A stretch of 64,000 nucleotides of DNA from Streptomyces sp. NRRL WC-3618 (GCF_001280005.1 NZ_LGDW01000177.1:1-64000), one strand, 5' to 3'. Counted from the stretch's first letter, positions 53,586 to 62,372 are shown. Translations and numbers: made by a program. The notes: generated from the letters alone by a model not told the origin.

Positions 53586-55040
53586 ATGTCCACAGACCGG
53601 GCTCCGGCCCTGACCGGCTCCCTCGGCGTCGGCTCGATCGTCTTCATGGTGGTGGCCGCCGCCGCGCCGCTCACCGCGGTCAGCGGGGTCGTGCCGCTCG
53701 GCATCCTGCTGGGCGACGGAGCCGCCTTCCCCGCCACCTTCGTGATCTGCTGCGTCGTCCTGCTGCTCTTCGCGGTCGGATACAGCGCCATGAGCCGCCA
53801 TGTGCCGCAAGCGGGCGCCTTCTACACCTACATACAGGAGGCGCTGGGCCGGACCGCCGGACAGGGCGCGGCCTATCTGGCCCTGGCCACGTACAGCCTG
53901 GTGCAACTGGCGGTCTACGGCTACCTGGGAGTGGTGGCGGACGGGCTGGTGCGCGATTACGGCGGCCCGGCGCTGCCGTGGTGGCTGTGGGCGTGCGCCG
54001 CCGCGGCGGCCGTGGGGGTGCTCGGCTACCGGAACATCGAGCTGAGCGGCAAGGTGCTCGGCGTGCTGCTGCTGGGCGAGGTGGGCATCGTCCTCGCACT
54101 GGACGCGGTGGTCACCGTCCGCGGCGGCGGCCCGTCCGGCCTGTCGACGGCGTTCCTGCGGCCGGAGCGGATCGGGTCCGGGTCACTGGGTATCGGCATC
54201 GTCTTCGCCATCGCCAGTTACCTCGGTTTCGAGGCCACCGCGGTCTTCCGGGACGAGGCCCGCGATCCGGAGCGCACGATCCCGCGCGCGACCTATCTGT
54301 CGTTGCTCCTGATCGGCGGCTTCTACACACTGTCCAGCTGGGCTGTGGTGTCGGCCTGGGGTGAGGCCCAGGCGGTCGAGGCGGCCGGCGCGGATCCGAG
54401 CGGCATGCTGATCACCACGATCACCCGCTATCTGGGCACGGCCGCCGGCGATGTCGCCCAGGTCCTGCTGCTGAGCAGCCTGTTCGCCGCCCTGCTCTCC
54501 TTCCACAACGTGCTCGCCCGTTACGGCTTCGCCCTGGGCAACTCCGGTCTGCTGCCCCGCGTCTGCGGCGGCCGTCACGAAAGGCACGGATCCCCGCACG
54601 CGGCCTCGCTGCTCCAGTCGGCGAGCGCGGTGGTCCTGGTGGCCGTGTGCGCGGCCTCGGGCCTGGACCCGGTCACTCAGGTCTTCGCCTGGATGTCCGG
54701 CACCGCGACCCTGGGTGCCCTGCTGCTCATGGGCCTGACCTGCCTCTCGGTCATCGTCTTCTTCCGCCGCACCCGGCTCGACAGCCGTCTCTGGCAGACG
54801 CTGCTCGCGCCCGGCCTGGGGCTGCTGGGCCTGGGCTCGTGCCTGTGGCTGGTGACCGTGAACTTCCCCCTGCTGATCGGCGGTTCGACCGCCCTTGCGG
54901 TGACCATCGGAGCCGTGCCCCCGGTGTTCTTCGCGATCGGCGCGCTGCTCTCGGTCGTGCGGAGCCGACGCACCGAAGCCACAGCTGCCACGCAACCCGT
55001 GTCCGTGCCCGTGCCCGTGCCCGAAGCCGAAGCCGTCTGA
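53586..55040 (+). CDS. APC-superfamily permease upstream of amine oxidase
   Basis: 484-aa permease with about twelve helices. N-terminal TGSLGVGSIVFMVVAAAAPLTAVSGVVPLGILLGDGAAFPATF and GYSAMSRHVPQAGAFYTYIQEALGRTAGQGAAYLALATYSLVQL match APC transporters near amine oxidases; FEATAVFRDEARDPERTIPRATYL is the loop typical of the group. GGAGGTG ribosome site. It lies 28 bases before the copper amine oxidase, so it probably imports the amine substrate. Confidence 0.85.
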   Translation: MSTDRAPALTGSLGVGSIVFMVVAAAAPLTAVSGVVPLGILLGDGAAFPATFVICCVVLLLFAVGYSAMSRHVPQAGAFYTYIQEALGRTAGQGAAYLALATYSLVQLAVYGYLGVVADGLVRDYGGPALPWWLWACAAAAAVGVLGYRNIELSGKVLGVLLLGEVGIVLALDAVVTVRGGGPSGLSTAFLRPERIGSGSLGIGIVFAIASYLGFEATAVFRDEARDPERTIPRATYLSLLLIGGFYTLSSWAVVSAWGEAQAVEAAGADPSGMLITTITRYLGTAAGDVAQVLLLSSLFAALLSFHNVLARYGFALGNSGLLPRVCGGRHERHGSPHAASLLQSASAVVLVAVCAASGLDPVTQVFAWMSGTATLGALLLMGLTCLSVIVFFRRTRLDSRLWQTLLAPGLGLLGLGSCLWLVTVNFPLLIGGSTALAVTIGAVPPVFFAIGALLSVVRSRRTEATAATQPVSVPVPVPEAEAV

Positions 55041-55068
55041 ACTCCCCCCCCCGATACGGAGACCCGTC

Positions 55069-57003
55069 ATGACCACGACCACGACCGTGAGCACGAACGC
55101 CGCACACCCCCTGGGCCCCGTCACCGAGGACGAGATCCGGCGGGTCAAGGAGGCCCTGACAGTGGCCGGCCTGCTGACGGAGAACGTTCGGTTCGCCTTC
55201 TGCGGCCTGGAAGAGCCGGACAAGTCCGCCGTGCTGGCCTTCACTCCAGGTGCCCCGGTGGACCGCTGCTTCCGCGTCCTGCTGCTGGACCTGACGGGCG
55301 GCGCCTCCTACGACGTGATCGTCTCGGCGACCCGCTCCACCGTGGAGCGGATGACCGTCCTCAACCCAGAGACCGACGGGCAACTGCCAATCATCGACAC
55401 CGAATTCGAGCTGGTCGAGAAGATCGCACTGGACAGCGCGGAGTGGTGCGAGGCACTCGAACGGCGCGGCCTCGATCCCGCCGGCGTGCGTACCGTTCCG
55501 CTGTCGGCGGGCGTGTACGACGACTATCCGGACGAGGCGGGCCGTCGGATCGTACGGGTCCTGGGCTTCCAGCAGTTCCACGACAAGGACCACCCCTGGG
55601 CACACCCGGTGGACGGCCTCGTGGCTTTCGTGGACCTGACCCGCCGCGAGGTGATCCGTATCGTTGACGACCGTCAGCTGCCGGTCCCGACCGAGCCGGG
55701 CAACTTCGACGACGCCGAGCAGACCGGCCCGCAGCGCACCACGCTCAAGCCGATCGAGATCACCCAGCCCGAAGGTCCCAGCTTCACCCTCGACGGCAAC
55801 CTGCTGACCTGGCAGAACTGGAGCCTGCGCGTCGGCTTCAATGAACGCGAGGGCCTGACGCTCCATCAACTGTCTTTCGATGAAAGGCCGATCGTCTACC
55901 GAGCCTCCATCGCCGAGATGGTCGTCCCCTACGCGGACCCCTCCCCGGTGCGCTTCTGGCAGAACTACTTCGACGCGGGCGAGTACATGTTCGCCCGCTA
56001 CACCAACTCCCTGGAACTGGGATGCGACTGCCTCGGCGAGATCGCGTACCTGGACGCCGTGATCGCCGACGACGCCGGCGACCCGCGCACCATCCGTAAC
56101 GCGATCTGCGTCCACGAGGAGGACTACGGCGTCCTCTGGAAGCACAGCGACATGTTCACCGGCTCGCACGAGACCCGCCGCCAGCGCCGCCTGGTCGTCT
56201 CCTTCTTCACCACGATCGGCAACTACGACTACGGCTTCTACTGGTACCTCTACCTCGATGGCACCATCCAGTGCGAGGCCAAGGCCACCGGCATCGTCTT
56301 CACCTCCGCCTACCCGGCCGAGGGCCATGACTTCGCCACCCAGATCGCCCCGGGCCTCGGCGCGCCCTTCCACCAGCATCTGTTCTCCGCCCGCCTCGAC
56401 ATGATGGTCGACGGCCCGCTCAACGCCGTCGACGAGGTCGAAGCCCTGCCGGTGCCGGTCAGCGCCGCCAACCCCTATGGCAACGCCTTCCGCGAATCCC
56501 GCACGCGCCTGGCCACCGAGGCCGGGGCCCAGCGGCAGGCCGACAACGCACACGCCCGCGTCTGGCAGGTCGTCAACCCCGCCAAGTTCAACCGGCTCGG
56601 CCGCAACACCGGCTACGCCCTCTACCCCGAAGGCCAGCCCACCCTGCTCGCCGACTCCGGCTCGTCCGTCCACGCCCGCGCCGCGTTCGCCACCCGCCAC
56701 CTGTGGGTCACCGCGTACGACCCGGCCGAGCGTTATCCGGCCGGCGACTTCGTCAACCAGCACCCCGGGGGCGCCGGCCTTCCCGCCTGGACCGCCGCAG
56801 ACCGCGACCTGGACGGCGCCGACATCGTCCTGTGGCACACCTTCGGCCTCACCCACTTCCCCCGCCCCGAGGACTGGCCCGTCATGCCCGTCGACTACGC
56901 CGGCTTCACCCTCAAGCCGGTCGGCTTCTTCGACCGCAACCCCACCCTCGACGTACCGCCCACCACCAGCGGGCACTGCCACGAACGAGGCCGACCCGAA
57001 TGA
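55069..57003 (+). CDS. Copper amine oxidase (topaquinone enzyme)
   Basis: 644-aa primary-amine oxidase that makes the aldehyde, hydrogen peroxide and ammonia. The precursor of topaquinone is Y386 in TIGNYDYGFYWY (motif NYD). The catalytic base is D302 in NYFDAGEYMF; copper ligands are H435 and H437 in FHQHLF and the histidine of FGLTHFPRPEDWPVMP near residue 617. These correspond to the residues of Arthrobacter phenethylamine oxidase. No signal peptide, so it is intracellular. Followed by an overlapping DUF5134 gene; aromatic or aliphatic amines are the likely substrates. Confidence 0.92.
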   Translation: MTTTTTVSTNAAHPLGPVTEDEIRRVKEALTVAGLLTENVRFAFCGLEEPDKSAVLAFTPGAPVDRCFRVLLLDLTGGASYDVIVSATRSTVERMTVLNPETDGQLPIIDTEFELVEKIALDSAEWCEALERRGLDPAGVRTVPLSAGVYDDYPDEAGRRIVRVLGFQQFHDKDHPWAHPVDGLVAFVDLTRREVIRIVDDRQLPVPTEPGNFDDAEQTGPQRTTLKPIEITQPEGPSFTLDGNLLTWQNWSLRVGFNEREGLTLHQLSFDERPIVYRASIAEMVVPYADPSPVRFWQNYFDAGEYMFARYTNSLELGCDCLGEIAYLDAVIADDAGDPRTIRNAICVHEEDYGVLWKHSDMFTGSHETRRQRRLVVSFFTTIGNYDYGFYWYLYLDGTIQCEAKATGIVFTSAYPAEGHDFATQIAPGLGAPFHQHLFSARLDMMVDGPLNAVDEVEALPVPVSAANPYGNAFRESRTRLATEAGAQRQADNAHARVWQVVNPAKFNRLGRNTGYALYPEGQPTLLADSGSSVHARAAFATRHLWVTAYDPAERYPAGDFVNQHPGGAGLPAWTAADRDLDGADIVLWHTFGLTHFPRPEDWPVMPVDYAGFTLKPVGFFDRNPTLDVPPTTSGHCHERGRPE

Positions 57004-57530
57004 GCCCCTGGGTCGCCGGGCTGAGTGCGCTCGGCGCCTTCTGCAGCGTGGCGGCTCACCCGCGCCGCCCGCTGCGGACCCACCTCCCCCACCTGGTCAT
57101 GGCGGGCGCCATGCTCGCCATGACCGCCCCGCGGGCCGACCCCCTCGGCCCCCTCGGGTGGACCCTGGTGTTCCTCCTCCTCGCCGGAACGACGCTGCAC
57201 AGCGTGGTACGCGGGCCCCTGGGCTTCCCGTCCCAACTGCGTGCGGTCAACGACGTCACCGGCATGGCCTGCCTGGTCATGACCATGTTGATGCCGCACG
57301 AGTACGGCGGAACCGGCCACCCCGCACCGGACATGGCGGCCATGGCGGACTTGCATCATGGGAGCCGGCTGCCGTGGCTGCTCATCGCGTTGTGGACAAC
57401 CGGCAGGCTCCTCCTCCTCGTACGGCAGATGTCACGCACCGTCTCGGCCGACCGCCGACGCCCTTTCCGATTCCTTGCGTACGCGGGCGAACTGGCCATG
57501 GTCGCTTCGATGGGCCTGATGACAGCCTGA
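57000..57530 (+). CDS. DUF5134 membrane protein
   Basis: 176-aa protein with about five hydrophobic helices, including LGWTLVFLLLAGTTLHSVV and AVNDVTGMACLVMTMLMPHEYGG, a match to DUF5134, a family of unknown function often with conserved Met and His residues (here PDMAAMADLHHG). ATG at 57000 overlaps the amine oxidase stop. A role in copper supply to the oxidase is an unproven possibility, drawn from the Met/His content. Confidence 0.75.
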   Translation: MSPWVAGLSALGAFCSVAAHPRRPLRTHLPHLVMAGAMLAMTAPRADPLGPLGWTLVFLLLAGTTLHSVVRGPLGFPSQLRAVNDVTGMACLVMTMLMPHEYGGTGHPAPDMAAMADLHHGSRLPWLLIALWTTGRLLLLVRQMSRTVSADRRRPFRFLAYAGELAMVASMGLMTA

Positions 57531-57645
57531 CCGCCCGGCGCGCCACCGCAGACGTGCCGACAGCTGCGCCGCATCGGATGCCTGCCCGGTACTCGACCGG
57601 CCGTGCCACGGATGGCGGCCCCAAGACCCCGCCGCCGCGGGCACG

Positions 57646-58251
57646 TCAGCCGACGAGGCTCTCGTCCAGGAACTCCCGTACGTGGCCCATGACTTGCGCC
57701 CGGTCCGTGCCCCGTAGGCCGATCGCCACCTGGATGGAGAACCCGTCGAGCAGTGCCCGCAGCCTGGTGCCGAAGCGGTCCGGGTCGACCGGACGGAACT
57801 CTCCCCTCGACACGCCCTCCGCCAGCAGTGCCACCAGGTCGCGATGCCAGGCGCCCTCGATCGCGGCCTGGCGGTCGCGGGCCGCGTCGTCGGCGTTCTG
57901 TGAGCGGTTCCAGACCTCCAGCCACAGCGTCCAGTGCGGGTCCCGGTGGCCGTCGGGCACGTACAGGTCGACGTACGCGTCCAGCCGCTCACGGGCGGAC
58001 GTGGTGCGGGTCAGCAGCCGGCCGCGCTCCGCGCCGAGCCGGCCCTCGCTCCACTCCAGTGCCTGGAGCAGCAGTTCGTCCTTGGAGTGGAAGTAGTAGA
58101 GGAGATGGCCGCTGCTCATCCCGACCGCACGGCCGAGCGCCGCCATGGTGAGCTTCTCCAGACCGCGCTCGGCGACCATGCCCATGGCGGCGGCGAGCAC
58201 GTCCTCGCGGGGCGGAGCGGGGGTACGGCGGCGAGCTCCCGGCGCGGTCAT
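57646..58251 (-). CDS. TetR-family regulator of the urease/agmatine operon
   Basis: 201-aa TetR regulator. N-terminal helix-turn-helix: VLAAAMGMVAERGLEKLTMAALGRAVGMSSGHLLYYFHSKDELLLQAL. The C-terminal helical domain has WLEVWNRSQNADDAARDRQAAIEGAWHRDLVALLAEG, a TetR_C_6-like (PuuR/BetI-like) ligand fold. Last gene of a five-gene minus-strand unit, overlapping the gene before it (ATGA). The paired inverted repeats at 62191-62207 and 62268-62284 are its likeliest operators. Confidence 0.88.
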   Translation of the reverse strand: MTAPGARRRTPAPPREDVLAAAMGMVAERGLEKLTMAALGRAVGMSSGHLLYYFHSKDELLLQALEWSEGRLGAERGRLLTRTTSARERLDAYVDLYVPDGHRDPHWTLWLEVWNRSQNADDAARDRQAAIEGAWHRDLVALLAEGVSRGEFRPVDPDRFGTRLRALLDGFSIQVAIGLRGTDRAQVMGHVREFLDESLVG

Positions 58252-58631
58252 ACCGGGCTCACCCGTACGGCGTCGGGCACCTCCGACGACCCGGGGTTGC
58301 GGGACAGCCGCCCGGCGGTGTCCTCCGGGTGCGTCACCAGGGGGTCGCGCGGCCCGGCGGACATCAGGCACCCGTCGCCGTCGGGGTTCGACATGCACAG
58401 CCCCGGGATCGCCGCTCCCTCCCACTGAGGTTCCGGATGCGGCACGAAAGGGGCCCCGGACGGCTCCGGATCCACCGCGCACGTGCCGCGCGGCACCGTC
58501 GGCGGGGCGTGCCGGGAGCCGTCCGGGCCCGGCAGCCCGTCGTACTCGGGGCGCTGCGGCAGCTCGGGCAGCCGGCGGAGCGGTTCGGTGAGGGGATGGC
58601 CGCAGGCCGTGCAGAGCAGCTGTACGTTCAC
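58248..58631 (-). CDS. Cys-containing protein of unknown function in the urease/agmatine operon
   Basis: 127 aa. Starts with a zinc-ribbon-like half LLCTACGHPLTEPLRRLPELPQ, then GTCAVDPEPSGAPFVPHPEPQWEGAAIPGLCMSNPDGDGCLMSAG. Five cysteines in total, arranged as a C-x2-C pair and three dispersed ones. No hydrophobic signal. GTG start with weak ribosome site. Overlaps the TetR start by four bases, nine bases after the agmatine deiminase stop. No family recognised; metal or substrate binding is possible. Confidence 0.65.
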   Translation of the reverse strand: MNVQLLCTACGHPLTEPLRRLPELPQRPEYDGLPGPDGSRHAPPTVPRGTCAVDPEPSGAPFVPHPEPQWEGAAIPGLCMSNPDGDGCLMSAGPRDPLVTHPEDTAGRLSRNPGSSEVPDAVRVSPV

Positions 58632-58640
58632 CCGTACGTT

Positions 58641-59690
58641 CTACCTGACCATCGCCCTCGGCTGCTGCTGCGTGATGCAGTGGATGCCGCCGCCGCCCGC
58701 GAAGATCGGCCGCGCGTCCACCAGTGTCACCGTCCGCTGCGGGAACAGCCTGCGGAAGATGTCGGCCGCGATCTCGTCCCGGGGGTCGTCGAAGCCGCAC
58801 AGGACGACGCCGTCGTTGCAGAGATAGTGGTTGATGTAGGAGTAGTCGGCCCAGCGGCCGTCGGCCTCCAGGACGGTCGGGGCGGGCACCTCGACGACCT
58901 CCAGGCGGCGGCCGCTCGCGTCGGTCTGCGCCTTCAGCAGGCCGACGACCTCCCGCGTCACCTCGTGGTCGGGGTGGGCCGGGTCCGGCTGCACATGGGC
59001 GACGACCACCCCGGGACGGGCGAACGCGGCGACGATGTCCACATGGCCGAGGGTGCCGTAGCCGTGCGGGGGGTAGTCGCCGGTGAGGCCGCGCGGCAGC
59101 CAGATCGCCTTGCGGGTGCCGAGGTGGGCGTGGATCTCGGCCTCCACCTGCTCGCGGGTCCACCCCGGGTTGCGTTCCGGCCCGAGCTGGACCGTCTCCG
59201 TCAGCAGGACCGTGCCCTCGCCGTCGACGTGGATGGCACCGCCCTCGTTGACGAGCTCCGAGGTGTACGTCGTCACCGAGCCCGCGAGGCCGGAGACGTA
59301 CCCGGCGATCTTCGCGTCGTGCTCCCAGCGCGCCCAGTCCTGGGCCCCCCAGCCGTTGAACGTCCAGTCGACGGCGGCGAGTTCACCGGCGTCGTTGGTG
59401 AGGAACGTGGGCCCGATGTCGCGCATCCAGGCGTCGTCGAGGTCCCGCTCGACCGTGTCGACGCCCTGCCCGAGCAGAGCGCGCGCCTCGGCCGACTGTC
59501 CGGGGCCGCACACCACCGTCACCGGCTCGAAGCGGCGCACCGTACGGGCGACCGAGGCCCAGGCGAGGCGGGCGGCGGTGAGGCCCTCGGGGTCGTCGAA
59601 GGTCGGGTTGGGGCCCGGCCACGCCATCCAGGTGCGCTCGTGCGGGGTCCACTCGGCGGGCATGCGGAAGCCGTCGGCGGCAGCAGACAT
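58641..59690 (-). CDS. aguA: Agmatine deiminase
   Basis: 349-aa enzyme that hydrolyses agmatine to N-carbamoylputrescine and ammonia. It belongs to the pentein fold, with MPAEWTPHERTWMAWPGPNPTF at the start, DDAWMRDIGPTFLTN (catalytic acids) and NEGGAIHVDGEGTVLLTE, YGTLGHVDIVAAFARPG, and the active cysteine C338 in GGGGIHCITQQQP. ATG at 59690. It sits in the urease operon, 60 bases after ureC. A canonical agu pathway needs N-carbamoylputrescine amidohydrolase, which is not in this window. Confidence 0.92.
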   Translation of the reverse strand: MSAAADGFRMPAEWTPHERTWMAWPGPNPTFDDPEGLTAARLAWASVARTVRRFEPVTVVCGPGQSAEARALLGQGVDTVERDLDDAWMRDIGPTFLTNDAGELAAVDWTFNGWGAQDWARWEHDAKIAGYVSGLAGSVTTYTSELVNEGGAIHVDGEGTVLLTETVQLGPERNPGWTREQVEAEIHAHLGTRKAIWLPRGLTGDYPPHGYGTLGHVDIVAAFARPGVVVAHVQPDPAHPDHEVTREVVGLLKAQTDASGRRLEVVEVPAPTVLEADGRWADYSYINHYLCNDGVVLCGFDDPRDEIAADIFRRLFPQRTVTLVDARPIFAGGGGIHCITQQQPRAMVR

Positions 59691-59750
59691 GAGTGATCCT
59701 TACAGGCGGTGACATTCGGCCGAATATCAGAGGAAATGTCAGGGGAAATG

Positions 59751-61460
59751 TCAGAGGAAATACAGGCGGTTGAGGGAGACGGACTCGGCCGGTTCGGAGT
59801 GCAGCGGCTCCCCGTCGAGCGTGACCACCCCCGTGCGCTGGTCCACATCGACCGCTCCGGTACGGGAGTTGAGGCGCAGGTCGGCCGGCCCGATGCCGCG
59901 CGTGCCCCGTACGGCGACCCTGCGGCGCCGGGTCGGCATCGCGTCGCCTCCCTGGTCGAGGGCCGCCTGGGCGACGAAGGCGACCGAGAGGTCGGCGGGC
60001 GTGGCGCCGTGGGCGCCGAACTGCGGGCCGAGGACGAGGGGTTCGCAGGTGTCGGTGGCCGCGTTGGGGTCGCCGACCACGCCGTACGCCGGGAAGCCGG
60101 CCTTGAGCACGAGTTGCGGTTTGGCGCCGAAGTACTCCGGCCGCCACAGCACGATGTCGGCGAGCTTGCCGGTCTCGATCGACCCCACCTCGTGGGCGAG
60201 ACCGTGCGCGATGGCCGGGTTGATCGTCAGCTTGGCCAGGTAGCGCAGGACACGCTCGTTGTCGTGGTCGTCGGGTGCGCCGAACTCGGCCTTCATCTTC
60301 CCGGCCATCGCGAACGTACGGCGGACGGTCTCGCCCGCCCGCCCCATCCCCTGCGCGTCCGACGACGTGATGCCGATCGCGCCCAGGTCGTGCAGCACGT
60401 CCTCGGCGCCCATGGTCCCGGCGCGGATGCGGTCGCGGGCCATGGCGGCGTCGCCGGGCAGGTCGGTCTTGAGGCCGTGGGCGGAGACGATCATGTCGTA
60501 GTGCTCGGCGACGGCGTCCCGGCCGAAGGGGAGGGTGGGGTTGGTGGAGGAGCCGATGACGTTCGGGACGCCGGCCATCTTCAGCACGTTCGGGACGTGT
60601 CCGCCGCCGCAGCCCTCGATGTGGAAGGCGTGGATGGTCCGGCCCTCCAGCACGCGCAGGGTGTCCTCGACCGACAGGCATTCGTTCAACCCGTCGCTGT
60701 GCAGGGCCACTTGGACGTCGTGTTCCTCGGCGATCCGCAAGGCGGTGTCCAGGGCGCGGGTGTGGGCGCCCATGTCCTCGTGCACCTTGAAGCCGGACGC
60801 GCCGCCCTCGGCGAGCGCCTCCACCAAGGGCGCCGGGGAGGACGACGAACCGCGCGCGAGGAAGCCGATGTTGACCGGCCAGGCGTCGAAGGCGTTGAAC
60901 GCGTGCCGCAGTGCCCACGGCGAGTTGACCCCGACGCCCCACACGGGCCCGAACTCCTGCCCGATGATCGTGGTGACGCCGGAGGCGAGCGAGGCCTCCA
61001 TGATGCGCGGCGACAGCAGGTGGACGTGGGTGTCGACGGCTCCGGCGGTCGCGATGAGCCCCTCGCCGGACACGATCGAGGTCCCGGTGCCCACGACGAC
61101 GTCGACCCCGTCGAGGGTGTCGGGGTTCCCGGCCCGCCCGATCGAGCAGATCCGGCCTTCCCTGATGCCGATGGAGACCTTGCGGATCCCCAGCACCGCG
61201 TCGATCACGACGACGTTGCTGATGACCACGTCACAGGTCTCCCGGACGGCGGCCGCCTTGAGGTGCAGTCCGTCCCGGGCGGTCTTGCCGAACCCGGCGA
61301 GGAACTCGTCGCCGTAGCGCTGGGAGTCGGACTCGACGCGGATCGTCAGGCCGGAGTCGCCCAGCCGGATCCGGTCGCCCGCGCGCGGGCCGTGGGTGGC
61401 GGCGTACTCGTACGGGCTGAGGCTGCGGGCCTCGGCGGGGTGGCCTCCTGGGCGGCTCAT
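59751..61460 (-). CDS. ureC: Urease alpha subunit-like protein with altered catalytic flap
   Basis: 569-aa amidohydrolase of normal urease-alpha length. Nickel-centre residues are present: H145 and H147 in VDTHVHLL, K225 (the carbamylated lysine) and H227 in GFKVHED, H254 in ALHSDGLNE, H280 in AFHIEGCGGGH and D368 in TSSDAQGMGR. R346 in DRIRAGT is also kept. The mobile flap differs: the usual MVCHHL is IVSAHGL here, so the flap cysteine becomes A327 and one histidine becomes G329, while H328 remains. ATG at 61460 overlaps the ureAB stop. No ureDEFG accessory genes lie nearby. It may be an active urease variant or act on another ureide. Confidence 0.85.
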   Translation of the reverse strand: MSRPGGHPAEARSLSPYEYAATHGPRAGDRIRLGDSGLTIRVESDSQRYGDEFLAGFGKTARDGLHLKAAAVRETCDVVISNVVVIDAVLGIRKVSIGIREGRICSIGRAGNPDTLDGVDVVVGTGTSIVSGEGLIATAGAVDTHVHLLSPRIMEASLASGVTTIIGQEFGPVWGVGVNSPWALRHAFNAFDAWPVNIGFLARGSSSSPAPLVEALAEGGASGFKVHEDMGAHTRALDTALRIAEEHDVQVALHSDGLNECLSVEDTLRVLEGRTIHAFHIEGCGGGHVPNVLKMAGVPNVIGSSTNPTLPFGRDAVAEHYDMIVSAHGLKTDLPGDAAMARDRIRAGTMGAEDVLHDLGAIGITSSDAQGMGRAGETVRRTFAMAGKMKAEFGAPDDHDNERVLRYLAKLTINPAIAHGLAHEVGSIETGKLADIVLWRPEYFGAKPQLVLKAGFPAYGVVGDPNAATDTCEPLVLGPQFGAHGATPADLSVAFVAQAALDQGGDAMPTRRRRVAVRGTRGIGPADLRLNSRTGAVDVDQRTGVVTLDGEPLHSEPAESVSLNRLYFL

Positions 61461-62161
61461 CGCCCGACCTCCTGATCAGGTGTCCGCGGTACGCCGAGGT
61501 AGCCGCAGGCGGCGGCGCGGCGCAGCGCCTCCTCGCGGGCGCCGGGCGCGTCCAGTGCCCCGTCGACCAGACCGGCGAACCCGATGGCGACCCGGTCGCC
61601 CCCGATGGGCACCAGGCCGACCGTGAGGCTCTCCCCCGGCCCGAACCGCACGGACGACCCGGCGGGTACGGCGAGCCGCATCCCGTAGGCCCTCTCGCGG
61701 GCGAAGTCGAGCCGCGGGTTGGTCTCGAAGAAGTGGAAGTGGGAGGTGACGGAGACGGGCACGGTGGCGGTGTTGGTGACCGTCAGCCGGACGGCCGCCT
61801 CCGGCTCGGCATGCTCGGGACCGGGCAGCAGCGCGCCCGGAGCCCGCTCACCGATGCTCCCGCCGATCGGGTCGCTCACGACCGCGAGCCGCGAACCGTC
61901 GTCGAAGACGGCCTCGACATGCACCTCGGTGACGATGTCCGCGACACCGGGCAGCACGTCGTCCGGGCCGAGCACGGATCGGGCGCGCTCGAGGGCCTCC
62001 GCGAGCCGGGCGCCGTCGCGGGCGGCCTCGCAGACGGTGTCCGCGATCAGCGCGGTCGCCTCCGGCACGTTGAGCCGCAGGCCGCGGGCGCGGCGGGCGC
62101 GGGCCAGCTCGGCGGCTCCGAAGAGCAGCAGCCGGTCACGCTCCGTGGGAGTCAGTCTCAT
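61457..62161 (-). CDS. ureAB: Fused urease gamma-beta subunit
   Basis: 234 aa. The N-terminal gamma part (MRLTPTERDRLLLFGAAELARARRARGLRLNVPEATALIADTVCEAARDG) is followed by LPGVADIVTEVHVEAVFDDGSRLAVVSDPI and the beta part VRLTVTNTATVPVSVTSHFHFFETNPRLDFARERAYGMRLAVPAGSSVRFGPGES. Both are canonical structural subunits, fused as in some actinobacteria. ATG at 62161 has a strong AGGAGGTG; a frame start at 62185 is discounted. Overlaps ureC. First gene of the operon. Confidence 0.9.
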   Translation of the reverse strand: MRLTPTERDRLLLFGAAELARARRARGLRLNVPEATALIADTVCEAARDGARLAEALERARSVLGPDDVLPGVADIVTEVHVEAVFDDGSRLAVVSDPIGGSIGERAPGALLPGPEHAEPEAAVRLTVTNTATVPVSVTSHFHFFETNPRLDFARERAYGMRLAVPAGSSVRFGPGESLTVGLVPIGGDRVAIGFAGLVDGALDAPGAREEALRRAAACGYLGVPRTPDQEVGR

Positions 62162-62190
62162 GGCGCGGACACCTCCTCGCTTCACTCGGG

Positions 62191-62207
62191 TTAGAGCATC
62201 ACTCTAA
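62191..62207. promoter_or_regulatory. Inverted repeat TTAGAG-N5-CTCTAA, candidate TetR operator
   Basis: TTAGAG-CATCA-CTCTAA, perfect 6-base arms, 30 bases before the ureAB start. A second copy with one mismatch lies at 62268-62284. Size and symmetry fit TetR-type operators. Confidence 0.65.
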
Positions 62208-62267
62208 AGGCGGAATACCTGCGGGTGAAGAGGTGACTCAGTAAAGCGACCCCTGCATGGGAATGAA

Positions 62268-62284
62268 TTTGAGCGCCGCTCTAA
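62268..62284. promoter_or_regulatory. Second copy of the TTAGAG-N5-CTCTAA motif
   Basis: TTTGAG-CGCCG-CTCTAA, the same design with one mismatch in the left arm, centred 77 bases from the first copy. The two together may bracket the ureAB promoter. Confidence 0.55.
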
Positions 62285-62372
62285 TCCCCGGGCGCCGCAG
62301 ACGCCGCCCGGCCCGCCGACCGGCACGGGCCGGTCGGCGGGCGGGAAGCCGCGCCGCGTGTGTCCGGGTGGT

